From JANMJD01 sp963828405 (lineage in GTDB: Bacteria > Actinomycetota > Acidimicrobiia > Acidimicrobiales > Ilumatobacteraceae), in NCBI GenBank assembly GCA_963828405.1, contig CAWHEG010000030.1, positions 357,538 through 421,537 on the forward strand: a stretch of DNA of 64,000 bases, written 5' to 3'. Positions 43,754 to 52,036 of the stretch are shown piece after piece (the stretch's first letter is position 1; the number at the start of each line of letters is the position of its first letter). The notes below the pieces were generated by a model. The model did no database searches and had not been told where the DNA came from. It saw nothing but the letters and a program-made list of their open reading frames with translations. The translations under genes were made by a program, and so were the position numbers.

Positions 43754-44338
43754 TCACGAGTTGGACAGTGCGGCGATCGTGGCAGCCTGCATGAGGACAA
43801 GCATCCGGATCGTCCAATCGAGAGCAAGTTGTTCGTGTCTCGCTTGTTCGAGGAGTTCGGTCGCGCCAGCCTGATTGGCGAGGAGCATGGCGAGAACGTG
43901 CGGGTTCGGTGGGAGTCCGTTGTTGAGCGCGGTGCGTATTGCCCATTCGGTGCGCAGCACGGTGACGAACTCGCGGATCTCGGTGGTGGTGGTTCCGGAA
44001 GCGTCGGTGTAGATCCGCCACGGATCCGTAGGGGTCAACGTGTGGGTGGCGATCAAGGTGAGGTTGTGGACGTGACGTTGCGCGATCGGGAGCCTGGGGT
44101 CGGTGACATATCCACGGTTGAGGGCGACGACGGCGTGGTCGACGACGGCGATGAACACATCGGTTCGTCCCCGCGGGAAGTAGCGGTAGAGGAGGTTTCG
44201 GGTCACCTCTGCAGTGTCGGCGATCTCTTCGAGTGAGAAGCGCGTGAAACCTTCACGGGCGACGATCGTCGACGCCGTAGCGATCAGTTGCTCACGGCGG
44301 TCGGCTGGTTGAAGACGGCGGTACCTCGTCGTGGGCAC
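43754..44338 (-). CDS. TetR/AcrR-family regulator
   Basis: A 194-residue protein. The N-terminal HTH is clear: REQLIATASTIVAREGFTRFSLEEIADTAEVTRNLLYRYFP (about residues 15-55). The ligand-binding half is divergent. Its GTG start at 44338 is preceded by TACGAT and 6 nt, so the transcript is probably leaderless. A perfect 7-bp-arm palindrome about 30 bp upstream is a likely autoregulatory operator. No clear target gene is adjacent; 43,573-43,753 downstream holds nothing recognisable. Confidence 0.9.
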   Translation of the reverse strand: MPTTRYRRLQPADRREQLIATASTIVAREGFTRFSLEEIADTAEVTRNLLYRYFPRGRTDVFIAVVDHAVVALNRGYVTDPRLPIAQRHVHNLTLIATHTLTPTDPWRIYTDASGTTTTEIREFVTVLRTEWAIRTALNNGLPPNPHVLAMLLANQAGATELLEQARHEQLALDWTIRMLVLMQAATIAALSNS

Positions 44339-44365
44339 GCTCGAATCGTAGACACCGAATCCCGT

Positions 44366-44384
44366 TGTTTACAGGCAGTAAACA
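44366..44384. promoter_or_regulatory. TetR-type operator
   Basis: TGTTTAC-aggca-GTAAACA, a perfect inverted repeat with 7-bp arms, covering the -35 region of the TetR gene. Confidence 0.7.
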
Positions 44385-44392
44385 GAGGTGTA

Positions 44393-44406
44393 TGCTGACG
44401 TCAGCA
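44393..44406. promoter_or_regulatory. Perfect 14-bp palindrome TGCTGACGTCAGCA
   Basis: It lies 9 bp from the TetR operator, on the side away from the TetR gene. No + strand gene follows that I can support (44,407-44,489 looks empty), so its user is unknown. Confidence 0.4.
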
Positions 44407-44489
44407 CGAGGTCGTTGGAAGCCGCAACCCGCGAGAGCCGTGACTTGGGTGGGGCGTCGGGGGGCGCCTCACCCAATCCTCGCTACGTT

Positions 44490-45998
44490 TCACGAACCAT
44501 GGTAGAGGCGATGCAAGTCGACGAGCACGACTCCGGGGCGACGGTCGGCGATTCTGCGCAAGTCGCTCGTGAAGCCGCCACGGCTCACGATCACCCGCCG
44601 CAACTGATCACTGACTGCGGTTCGCTCAGGCGACGAGCTTTCGAGTGCGGCGGCCGCGCGATCGAGACGATCCAGCAAACCGGGCCCGACACGGGTATTG
44701 AGGGCCTTGACTTCCCCGATCGCCAACAGTCGTCGGCCGCCACGTGGCGTGATCTCGACGGCGGCGAAATCGAGATCGCGGATGAGCGAACCGTCAGCGG
44801 CCGTCACGGGTCGACGGAGTGCCGTCGGTCCGACCGCCGAGACGACACCGCCGAACGTTTCGGCCGCGCCGTGCACCAAGGCCCAGTCGTATGCCAGCTG
44901 TTCGAGTTGAGGGGCCAGAATCAACGACGCGACGGTCGGTTCCACCTCGTTCCACACCCGCTCGGCCGGCACGCCGCGCAAGAGACGCTGCTGGTGCGGT
45001 TCGACGACGAGGCGATGGAATCGAACGAGTGGTTCGCGCAGTTCGTACGTCGAGCGACGGTTGCGCACCGGGTCGTCGCGTCGTTCGATCCAACCTGCGT
45101 CGGTGACGGTTCGAAGGGCGTGGCTGACGGTTCCCCGTCTGGCTCCGAGCGCCGATTCCAGTTCTGACCAGCGGCGCGCCCCGTTGGCGATACTGCCGAG
45201 AAGACCCCAGTAGAGCAACTGATCGCTGAGTTCGACGTCCTCGGCAACCACGATGCGGCCCTCACGGAACAGTGAAGACGACGGATCAAGCAGCCGGCGC
45301 AACACCCATCGGTCGACGTTGCCACCGCTCGGTCGGTCGCCGCTCGCGAACGTCAGGTATGCCGGGGTTCCGCCGATGTAGGAGAAGAGCTCGAAGGCGG
45401 CGCCCGGATTGCTGTCGAGATTCCAGAACGCCGATGCAGTCCGATAGTCGAACGGTTGGAGAATGAGCTCCAGGCTTGCTCGACCTCGCAGGGGAGCGGA
45501 ACCGTCGAGGAGCCGACGCATCTGACCGAAGGCCGAGCCGCACAGGATCAGCCTGGACCAGTTGCCGGTCGCCGACGTACCGACGGGTGCCAGCACCCGC
45601 TGGATCTGAGAGGGAAGCGCAGGAATCTTGACGATCACCCGCCCAACCTCATCGAGCACGATCGGGGTTGGGCGCGCTCTTGGTGCGGTGATGGCGGCAA
45701 GGGCCTCTGGCCATGATGCGAACCGAACTGGCGTGACACCACCGATCCAACGCGAGTACGCCGCCGATAGGGCGGCCAGGTTGTCGGTGGCTTCGGTCTC
45801 CTCCGCCTGCCAGTACAACCCGCCGAAACGTTCGCAGAGTTCCTGAAGGAGCAGCGTCTTACCCTGGCGCCGACGGCCGTACACCAGGCCGAGCAGACAC
45901 TGATCGGTCGACGACTCCACGAACTCGACGAGGCGTTGCCATTCGAATCGTCGGGCGAAGATGCCTGTCGAGTCGAGGGAAGTCTCACCAGAATCCAT
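44490..45998 (-). CDS. Archaeal-type ATPase with DUF234-like C-terminal nuclease-like domain
   Basis: A 502-residue protein. The N-terminal P-loop ATPase has FARRFEWQRLVEFVE, Walker A GRRRQGKT (41-48) and Walker B PIVLDEVG. A winged-helix region follows (ARRWSELESALGARRGTVSHALRTVTDAGWIERRDD). The C-terminal part (DLDFAAVEITPRGGRRLLAIGEVKALN) has the D...E-x-K arrangement of restriction-nuclease-like DUF234 proteins. Such stand-alone ATPases are abundant in archaea and mobile regions; function is unknown, possibly defence-related. ATG 45998 is set by TATTAT plus 6 nt upstream. Confidence 0.85.
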   Translation of the reverse strand: MDSGETSLDSTGIFARRFEWQRLVEFVESSTDQCLLGLVYGRRRQGKTLLLQELCERFGGLYWQAEETEATDNLAALSAAYSRWIGGVTPVRFASWPEALAAITAPRARPTPIVLDEVGRVIVKIPALPSQIQRVLAPVGTSATGNWSRLILCGSAFGQMRRLLDGSAPLRGRASLELILQPFDYRTASAFWNLDSNPGAAFELFSYIGGTPAYLTFASGDRPSGGNVDRWVLRRLLDPSSSLFREGRIVVAEDVELSDQLLYWGLLGSIANGARRWSELESALGARRGTVSHALRTVTDAGWIERRDDPVRNRRSTYELREPLVRFHRLVVEPHQQRLLRGVPAERVWNEVEPTVASLILAPQLEQLAYDWALVHGAAETFGGVVSAVGPTALRRPVTAADGSLIRDLDFAAVEITPRGGRRLLAIGEVKALNTRVGPGLLDRLDRAAAALESSSPERTAVSDQLRRVIVSRGGFTSDLRRIADRRPGVVLVDLHRLYHGS

Positions 45999-46010
45999 AC
46001 TGAAATAATA
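45999..46010 (-). promoter_or_regulatory. Leaderless -10 element of the ATPase gene
   Basis: TATTAT (46010-46005 on the minus strand), 6 nt, ATG 45998. It stands out as AT-rich in a GC-rich setting. Confidence 0.55.
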
Positions 46011-46025
46011 CATATGTCAGTGTGG

Positions 46026-46517
46026 TTAATGGCGCATGGCTCGAGTTTCCGTTCCACGACACCACGAGTTCCAACAGGCGACACGCGGTTGGCAGCCGTT
46101 CAGCAGAGCTCTGGTCTGCGGTGGTGCTGCCGATGTCGAAGACCGTGCCGGGCATCGCCCTACGGATGCACCGACCGCGACCGGGTCGAGCCACCGCGTG
46201 GGCGCCGACAGCTCGACCCACGAGTAGACCCGGGTCGGCGATCCGGCGAGATCAGCCAGGACACGTCGGTCGACGGTGCGTCGAACGGCGGGGACCGTGA
46301 CCCCGGCCGCTGCCGCCCGCTCCTGCATCGATGCGTCGTGTTCCTCGGCGGACGCCGACGGCGGTTCGAAGGCCTCCCTGACAGCCCACGTGGCGGTCTC
46401 GGTGACGAGCCTCCACACCCGACCAACCTCACCGTGTGCCACCGGTCCGGTCAGCACCGGGTTCGGCCCGAGGTCGAAGGCGGTGGCGATGGACTCACCG
46501 TCCTCCGCCGTGATCAT
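46026..46517 (-). pseudogene. Aminoglycoside-phosphotransferase-like protein, truncated
   Basis: FDLGPNPVLTGPVAHGEVGRVWRLVTETATWAVREAF resembles the N-terminal lobe of APH-fold kinases, followed by MQERAAAAGVTVPAVRRT and RVYSWVELSAP. After about residue 118 the sequence (CPARSSTSAAPPQT onwards) is no longer family-like, and the catalytic loop is missing. The gene is cut at the ATPase promoter. It starts at ATG 46517, 22 bp after the VOC gene. Confidence 0.5.
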
Positions 46518-46538
46518 CCGCGCAGCCTTGACGGCATC

Positions 46539-46940
46539 TCAGCTCGTCGGCAGCCGGGCGAACAGGTCGGCGCCGTTACCGTCCGGATCGCGCAACGTCG
46601 CGTACCGCTGTCCCCAGAACGCATCCCACGGTTCGAGGTGGCCGTCGAACCCGGCTGCGACCATGGCCGCGAAGGTGGCATCGACCTCGGCGGGATCCGC
46701 GCACTCGAACGCCAATGCCGTGCGTGGTGAGCCGGCGGGCGCAGCGTCCCACCCCGGATCGAACGCCTTGACCGTCGATTCGGGGTCGAACAAGATCCGG
46801 AACCCACCCGGCAACGTCACCTCGACGTGCGGCTCGGTGTCGGCGTCGGCGGGGATGTCGAGGCCGAGGGCGCGGTAGAAGGCGAGAGTTCGGGGCAGGT
46901 CGGAGGCAACCAACCCAATGGCGGAAGGGGCGACGGTCAT
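46539..46940 (-). CDS. VOC-family protein (glyoxalase-like)
   Basis: A 133-residue protein with a paired VOC fold: IGLVASDLPRTLAFYRALGLDIP, VTLPGGFRILFDPES, ALAFECADPAEVDATFAAMVAAGFDG, and RYATLRDPDGNGADLFARL at the end. The typical metal-site Glu at the end of the second half is replaced (ADLFA), so it may bind rather than convert its ligand. TACGGT lies 6 nt before the ATG; the intervening GAGGAC could also be a ribosome site. Confidence 0.88.
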   Translation of the reverse strand: MTVAPSAIGLVASDLPRTLAFYRALGLDIPADADTEPHVEVTLPGGFRILFDPESTVKAFDPGWDAAPAGSPRTALAFECADPAEVDATFAAMVAAGFDGHLEPWDAFWGQRYATLRDPDGNGADLFARLPTS

Positions 46941-47020
46941 GTCCTCACCGTACGCGACTCACGCCGTCGCCCCTGACTCGGAAAGGATCGGTCTCGGTCC
47001 TTCTTGCGACCGATCTGGGA

Positions 47021-47033
47021 TAGGTTCCAGCGG
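47021..47033 (+). promoter_or_regulatory. Leaderless -10 element of the RraA-like gene
   Basis: TAGGTT at 47021-47026, then 7 nt, then GTG 47034; no Shine-Dalgarno sequence. Confidence 0.5.
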
Positions 47034-47714
47034 GTGACGACCGACGAACTTCTCGCCCGTCTTCGGCTGATCGACACGACCAGTCTGTCCGACGCCGACA
47101 AGGCGCTCGGCGTGCTTCCACCGGCGATCAGGCCGCTGCTGCCGGGGCTGCGGATGGCCGGTCGTGCGGTGACGGCGAAGGCCAACGGCGACCTGATGTC
47201 GGTGATCGGCGCGCTGGAGATCGCCGGCGCCGGCGACGTGCTCGTGGTGTCCGCCGGCATCGACGACCAGGCGGTGGCCGGCGAACTGTTCGGTACCGAG
47301 GCGTTCCGTCGCGGGCTCGCCGGTGTCGTGATCGACGGCCTGTCGCGCGACACGGACGCGCTGCGGCGCCTCGGCCTGCCGTTCTACTCGCGAGGAGTCA
47401 CGCCGAAGGCTCCACCTGCGTCCAAGGTCCCGGAGATCCAGGTGCCGCTGCTGATCGGCACCGTCGAGGTGCGCCCCGGCGACCTCCTCGTCGGCGACGA
47501 CGACGGCATCATCGTCGGGTCCGTCGCGGACTTCGCGTCGATCGTCGATGTCGCCGAAGCGATCCAGACGCGCGAGAAGGTGCTGCGGATCTCGATCGAG
47601 AACGGCTTCCCGCTCCTCGAGGCGATGAACTTCACCGAGCACGCGCAGCGCCTCCGCCTCGGCGGGGACAGCAGACTCGTCTTCGACCGGCGAGGCACTG
47701 CCGATCATGGGTGA
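47034..47714 (+). CDS. RraA-fold protein (HMG/CHA aldolase-like)
   Basis: A 226-residue protein of the RraA/4-hydroxy-4-methyl-2-oxoglutarate aldolase family. It has IAGAGDVLVVSAGIDDQAVAGELFGTEAF, RGLAGVVIDGLSRDTDALRRLGLPFYSRG and VRPGDLLVGDDDGIIVG. The R-D pair in the SRDTD loop is typical of the metal-dependent aldolases. Next to an extradiol dioxygenase, an aldolase or decarboxylase step in aromatic breakdown is the best guess. GTG 47034 is chosen because TAGGTT lies 7 nt upstream. The stop overlaps the next start by 8 bp. Confidence 0.88.
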   Translation: MTTDELLARLRLIDTTSLSDADKALGVLPPAIRPLLPGLRMAGRAVTAKANGDLMSVIGALEIAGAGDVLVVSAGIDDQAVAGELFGTEAFRRGLAGVVIDGLSRDTDALRRLGLPFYSRGVTPKAPPASKVPEIQVPLLIGTVEVRPGDLLVGDDDGIIVGSVADFASIVDVAEAIQTREKVLRISIENGFPLLEAMNFTEHAQRLRLGGDSRLVFDRRGTADHG

Positions 47715-48627
47715 GGTCGTCGGTGCCGGGTTGATCGCCCACGTGCCGACCATCGTCCTGCCCGAACCGACGCGGCGCGAGTTGAACGACGGCTTGGAGA
47801 TCAGTCTCGTTCCCGGCCTGCGGCGGATCCGCTCCGAGGTGCTCGACCGGCTTCGACCGGACACCATCGTGGTGATCGACACCCATTGGGCGACCACGGT
47901 CGAGTACGTCGTCGCCTCCCACGACCGCCGCTGCGGGTTCTACACGAGCGACGAGCTGCCGCGGGGCATGTCGAGCGTGCCCTACGACTTCGCCGGCGAT
48001 CCGGAGCTGGCGACGGCGTTGGCCGAACAGGCCGACGGACGTGACGACATGTGGATCACGGCGATCGCCAACCCGCACCTGCCGATCCACTACCCGACCG
48101 TCAACCTGCTCGAGTACCTGCACGGCGGCGAGCGCTGGATGAGCATCAGCTGCTGCCAGACCGCCGAACCGGCGGATGCGCTGCTCGTCGGCGACCTGCT
48201 CGGCCGGGCGATCGGCGCTCTCGACCGCCGCGTCGTCGTGCTCGCCTCGGGTGCGTTGAGCCACACGTTCTGGCCACTGCGCCAACTGCGCGCCCACGAG
48301 GCCAGCGACCCGAAGCACATCTTCGACGACGCCGCGCGCCACGCCGACGCCGACGTCCTGCGGGCGTTCGCCGACGGCGATCACCGCGCCGTGATCGACA
48401 ACATGCCGGCATACCTGCAGGTGAAGCCGGAGGCCCGCTTCGGTCACTACCTGACGATGGTCGGCGCATTGGGCGGCCGCGAGTGCCGGGCCGTCGGCGA
48501 GCCGTTCAGCGACTACGAGAACGCGATCGGCACGGCGCAGATGCACGTCTGGTTCGAGCGGCCGCCCGGCGGCTGGGATTCCACCGCTCGGCCGCTCGAC
48601 ACGTCCACTGGTACGTTCGCCGGGTGA
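47707..48627 (+). CDS. Class III extradiol ring-cleavage dioxygenase (LigB-type)
   Basis: A 306-residue non-heme iron dioxygenase. It has GLIAHVPTIVLPE at the N-terminus (the first His ligand), VVIDTHWATT, a catalytic His region VVLASGALSHTFWP, and a late Glu-containing stretch. The arrangement fits the homoprotocatechuate/LigB superfamily, which opens catechol rings with O2. The substrate is not determinable. It is coupled to the RraA-like gene by an 8-bp overlap, supporting a shared catabolic route. Confidence 0.88.
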   Translation: MGEVVGAGLIAHVPTIVLPEPTRRELNDGLEISLVPGLRRIRSEVLDRLRPDTIVVIDTHWATTVEYVVASHDRRCGFYTSDELPRGMSSVPYDFAGDPELATALAEQADGRDDMWITAIANPHLPIHYPTVNLLEYLHGGERWMSISCCQTAEPADALLVGDLLGRAIGALDRRVVVLASGALSHTFWPLRQLRAHEASDPKHIFDDAARHADADVLRAFADGDHRAVIDNMPAYLQVKPEARFGHYLTMVGALGGRECRAVGEPFSDYENAIGTAQMHVWFERPPGGWDSTARPLDTSTGTFAG

Positions 48628-48688
48628 CAGCCGCCGTTCGACGTCCAGTCGCACCATCGCCGGGGGCCGTTCCGACCAGCGAGCGGCG

Positions 48689-49651
48689 ATGACGATCATC
48701 GCCTGGTTCCTGCTCGCCGGGGTCGGGGTGGGCCTGATCGTGTGGGGAGCGGAGACTTTCGCAGAGCACCTCGCCGTGGCATCGACGCGACTGGGGGTGT
48801 CGGCGTTTGCGTTGGCGGTGCTGCTTGCCGGTGCGGAGCCCGAGGAGTTGGCGACGGCCGTGACGGCGTCGCTGCGCGACGTGCCGGCGATCGCCTTGGG
48901 GGATGTGATCGGTGCCAACGTCACGATCTGCCTGGTGGCGTTGGGTGTCGGTGCGGTGCTGGCGCCGTTGCCCTTCGACCGACGTGTCAGTCGGTACGCG
49001 TTGGCCGGGATGCCTGCCGGTGTGCTGGCAGCGGTGGTTGCGTGGAACGGTCAGGTGTCGCGTGTCGAGGGTGCCGTGCTGGTGCTCGCATACGTCGTGT
49101 TCGTGGTGACGATCTGGACGGTCGAGCGTCAGCCGCCGACGCTGGGCGAGACCGGTGAGCTCGCCGAGGCGGAAGCCGAAGCCGAACGGGGCGGAACGCG
49201 CCGGGTGGGCCGCGAGCTCGTGCTCGTGGTGGCCGGGGTGGCGGCGATGGCGTCGGGTGCGATGGCGCTCGTCGAAGGGATTCGCCGGATCAGCGATGTC
49301 GAGTCGACTCAGACCCGTCTCGGGCTTCTCGTGGTCGGCTTCGCCACGGCGTTCGAGCTGGTGGTGTTGGCGTGGTCGTCGGCACGCCGCGGGATCACCA
49401 CGGCGGTCGTCGCCGGAGTGATCGGCTCCTTCACGTACAACGTGACGATGACGCTGGGTGCGGGAGCGTTGGCGCGACCCCTTGCCGTGGATGATCCGCA
49501 GTTGCTGCGCGGACCGTGGCTGGCGATGCTCGCCGCGCTGCTGGTGGTGATCGTCGTTGCGTGGCGGCGTCAGTCGATCGATCGCCGCGGGGGCTGGCTG
49601 CTCCTCGGTCTCTACCCGGTGTTCGCCATCGGAGTTCTCACGGCACGATGA
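48689..49651 (+). CDS. Sodium/calcium exchanger (CaCA) family protein
   Basis: A 320-residue membrane protein with about ten helices. The two inverted alpha repeats are visible: AGAEPEELATAVTASLRDVPAIALGDVIGANVTI (about 50-83) and GFATAFELVVLAWSSARRGITTAVVAGVIGSFTYNVT (about 225-262), each with an acidic residue in the ion path. A charged cytoplasmic loop (AEAEAEAERGG) separates the halves. The ion is probably Ca2+ or another cation exchanged for H+ or Na+. The gene converges on the MDR gene, overlapping by 14 bp. Confidence 0.88.
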   Translation: MTIIAWFLLAGVGVGLIVWGAETFAEHLAVASTRLGVSAFALAVLLAGAEPEELATAVTASLRDVPAIALGDVIGANVTICLVALGVGAVLAPLPFDRRVSRYALAGMPAGVLAAVVAWNGQVSRVEGAVLVLAYVVFVVTIWTVERQPPTLGETGELAEAEAEAERGGTRRVGRELVLVVAGVAAMASGAMALVEGIRRISDVESTQTRLGLLVVGFATAFELVVLAWSSARRGITTAVVAGVIGSFTYNVTMTLGAGALARPLAVDDPQLLRGPWLAMLAALLVVIVVAWRRQSIDRRGGWLLLGLYPVFAIGVLTAR

Positions 49652-50660
49652 CGAGCTTGCCGAGTGCGTTGCCGGCCACGAGGTCTCGCATCGCGTCGGG
49701 CATGTCGGCCAGGGCATAGGTCGCCCCGACTGCCGGCACGAGTCGGCCGTCGGCGACGAAGCCGGCGAGGCGCTCGAGCCCGGTGAAGTGCTCCTTGTTC
49801 AGGAACGAGGTCAGGCGCTGGCGCACGAACGGCGAGACGGCCTTGGCGTGGAGCTGCCGCCCGACTCCGAACCACGTACCTGCACCCTCCCCGCCGACGA
49901 TGACCAGCGTGCCCGTCGGGGTGAGCGCCCTGCGCAGGCGAGCGATCGACGAGTTGCCACCGATGTCGAGGATGACGTCGTAGCGGGCGTCGCCCGTGGC
50001 GAAGTCCTCGCGGGTGTAGTCGATGACGTGGTCGGCACCGATCGAGCGCACGAGGTCGACCTTGCCGGTGCTGCACACTCCGGTGACCTGGGCGCCGAGC
50101 GCCTTGGCGATCTGCACGGCGTGGGTGCCGACACCTCCCGAGGCGCCGATGACCAACACGTGCTGGCCGGGCACGACCTTGGCCACCGTTTCCAGGCCGC
50201 GCAGGGCGGTGAGCCCTGAGATCGGCATCGCTGCGGCCTGTTCGAAGGTGAGCGTGGGTGGCTTGAGCGCCAACTTGTCCTCGCGGGCCGCGGCGAACTC
50301 GGCGAAGGAGCCCTTGGCAATGCCGAACACCTCGTCGCCCGGCTGGAAGCGGGTGACTGCGCCGCCGACGGCCGCCACGACGCCGGCGACGTCGAAGCCG
50401 GGTACAGGCTGCTTCGGCGCGCGGAGACCGGCAATGGGCCGTACGGCGTAGGGCAGGCCGGCCATCAGATGCCAGGTACCCCGATCGAGACCGGCGGCTC
50501 GGACCTCGATCAGCACCTCACCGGCGCCGATGGTCGGGCGCTCGATCACGCCGAGCGAGAGGGTGTCTGCGGTGCCGTACCGGCGCTGGACGATCGCCCG
50601 CATCATCGCCGGGGCGAGGGAGGTCGCCGCGGGAGTGACGGGTTGGGATGTGTTGTTCAT
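49638..50660 (-). CDS. MDR-family NAD(P)-dependent oxidoreductase (quinone-reductase-like)
   Basis: A 340-residue medium-chain dehydrogenase/reductase without the structural zinc Cys cluster. It has VLIEVRAAGLDRGTWHLMAGLP, PVPGFDVAGVV, and the NADPH motif GASGGVGTHAVQIAKALGA (about 165-183). It probably reduces a quinone or enone. AAGGAAG lies before the ATG. It is divergent from a TetR gene, with two near-identical palindromes between them, so it is the likely regulated target. Confidence 0.92.
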   Translation of the reverse strand: MNNTSQPVTPAATSLAPAMMRAIVQRRYGTADTLSLGVIERPTIGAGEVLIEVRAAGLDRGTWHLMAGLPYAVRPIAGLRAPKQPVPGFDVAGVVAAVGGAVTRFQPGDEVFGIAKGSFAEFAAAREDKLALKPPTLTFEQAAAMPISGLTALRGLETVAKVVPGQHVLVIGASGGVGTHAVQIAKALGAQVTGVCSTGKVDLVRSIGADHVIDYTREDFATGDARYDVILDIGGNSSIARLRRALTPTGTLVIVGGEGAGTWFGVGRQLHAKAVSPFVRQRLTSFLNKEHFTGLERLAGFVADGRLVPAVGATYALADMPDAMRDLVAGNALGKLVIVP

Positions 50661-50698
50661 CGGGCTTCCTTCGTTCGACGATCCCGGTAACGGATCTT

Positions 50699-50713
50699 CC
50701 TTACGTTGTAAGG
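50699..50713. promoter_or_regulatory. TetR operator, MDR-proximal
   Basis: CCTTAC-gtt-GTAAGG: perfect 6-bp arms with a 3-nt centre. Confidence 0.75.
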
Positions 50714-50731
50714 GATGCGGTGATCAACCTA

Positions 50732-50746
50732 CCATACGCTGTAAGG
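50732..50746. promoter_or_regulatory. TetR operator, TetR-proximal
   Basis: CCATAC-gct-GTAAGG: the same motif with one mismatch, 33 bp (about three turns) from the first copy. Confidence 0.7.
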
Positions 50747-50786
50747 TCGTCAAGTAGGAACCGACGGAGTGAACGAGTACACCGAC

Positions 50787-51470
50787 ATGGCGCGATCTAC
50801 GACGAAACCCGACCACGCTCGTGTGCCGCTGACGCGTCATCGGGCCCTCGCCGCAGCGGTCGACCTCGCCGACCGACGCGGCCTCGCTGCGGTCAGCATG
50901 CGCAAGCTCGCCGAAGCACTCGGGGTGGAGGCGATGTCGCTCTACCATCACGTCCCCAGCAAGCAGCACATCCTCGACGGCATGGTGGAGGCGGTGTTCG
51001 CCGAGATCGAGCTCCCGCCCGACGGCCTCGACTGGAAGGAGGCGATGCGCATGCGGGCCGAGTCCGTGCGAGCCACGCTCACCCGCCACCCCTGGGCGAT
51101 CGGCATCATGGAATCGCGACGTTCACCCGGGCCGGCCACGCTCCGTCATCACGATGCGGTCATCGGATGCTGCCGCAAGGCCGGCTTCTCGATCGCCATG
51201 GCCGCCCATGCCTTCTCCGTGCTCGACAGCTACATCTACGGGTTCGTGCTCCAGGAGGTCAACCTCCCGTTCGACAGCTCCGACTCGATGGACGAGATGC
51301 TCGATGAGATCATGCCGCACCTGTCGGGCGAGGACCATCCGTACCTCGTCGAGCTCACCACCCAACACATCCTCCAACCCGGTTACGACCACGCCCAGGA
51401 GTTCGGCCACGGGCTCGGCTTGATCCTCGACGGCCTCGCGGCCCAGGCACGCACGGCCGGCCCGAAGTAG
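50787..51470 (+). CDS. TetR/AcrR-family regulator
   Basis: A 227-residue regulator. The HTH is LAAAVDLADRRGLAAVSMRKLAEALGVEAMSLYHHVPSKQ (about residues 20-58), followed by a TetR_C-type helical ligand domain. ATG 50787 gives the usual short basic N-terminus; GTG 50769 would add six residues. It is divergently placed from the MDR oxidoreductase and flanked by two operator copies, a classic inducible reductase pair. The effector is unknown. Confidence 0.92.
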   Translation: MARSTTKPDHARVPLTRHRALAAAVDLADRRGLAAVSMRKLAEALGVEAMSLYHHVPSKQHILDGMVEAVFAEIELPPDGLDWKEAMRMRAESVRATLTRHPWAIGIMESRRSPGPATLRHHDAVIGCCRKAGFSIAMAAHAFSVLDSYIYGFVLQEVNLPFDSSDSMDEMLDEIMPHLSGEDHPYLVELTTQHILQPGYDHAQEFGHGLGLILDGLAAQARTAGPK

Positions 51471-51482
51471 CACTCGGGCGCG

Positions 51483-51869
51483 TCATGCAGCACTCGACGT
51501 CCTGGCGTGCACGACGTGGCGCACGCAGGCCCTGAACGTCCTCCAGTCGACGATCACGTGCGCGATCGTGACGCCGACCGCCACGAGGCTGACCCACCAG
51601 TGGACGTCGCCCCACGTCGTCTTGGTCAGACCGAACAACAGGTCGTTCTGGCCGGAGCGTCGTCCTGTGGGCGCGACGTAGAGCAAGACCCCAGTGACCG
51701 TGGCAACCGACCACACGGCGATGAGCGTGATGCCGATGCCCGCTCGAAGCGACAGTCGCGAACCGTGACGCGGGCGCCCGTTCGGTCTCACCGACCGTCC
51801 CGACCCGCCGGCTCCGGAGCCGGTCTGCGATGACGCGATAGCCACGTCGTGCGAACGTTGATCACTCAT
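51483..51869 (-). CDS. DUF4405-like membrane cytochrome
   Basis: A 128-residue protein with two membrane helices: ITLIAVWSVATVTGVLLYVAP and VHWWVSLVAVGVTIAHVIVDW. His in DVHWW and IAHVIVDW are spaced to bind heme, as in DUF4405 flavinylation-associated cytochromes. It may pass electrons in the membrane. The ATG overlaps the stop of a 51-codon ORF (ATGA), and AGAGGAT lies upstream within that ORF. A CsoR/CstR-like palindrome precedes the pair. Confidence 0.75.
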   Translation of the reverse strand: MSDQRSHDVAIASSQTGSGAGGSGRSVRPNGRPRHGSRLSLRAGIGITLIAVWSVATVTGVLLYVAPTGRRSGQNDLLFGLTKTTWGDVHWWVSLVAVGVTIAHVIVDWRTFRACVRHVVHARTSSAA

Positions 51870-52021
51870 GATGCATCCTCTCGGAGTTCCATTGACTGTT
51901 GGCGTGCGACGATTTCGGGCCCCCCGAAGCCGAGACCTCGACCTCCCGGTATCGGCCGCCGGGCGAGCTTCTCCTCCTCGCGCAGCCGCTCCTGGGTTCG
52001 TTGGTCTGCTCGCTTCTGCAT
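51866..52021 (-). CDS. 51-residue charged small protein upstream of DUF4405
   Basis: MQKRADQRTQERLREEEKLA is followed by a Gly-rich stretch (PGGRGLGFGGPE) and IVARQQSMELREDAS. The start has GGGAGG 8 nt upstream and the stop overlaps the DUF4405 ATG. The N-terminal half is a likely amphipathic helix; there is no membrane segment. The ribosome site, coupling and amino-acid composition support a real gene, but no family is recognised. Confidence 0.6.
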   Translation of the reverse strand: MQKRADQRTQERLREEEKLARRPIPGGRGLGFGGPEIVARQQSMELREDAS

Positions 52022-52036
52022 CTCGCTGCCTCCCGT

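Noticed and set aside
44388..45167. Plus-strand frame antisense to the DUF234-type ATPase
   Set aside because: No family features; the minus-strand frame has Walker motifs and a promoter.
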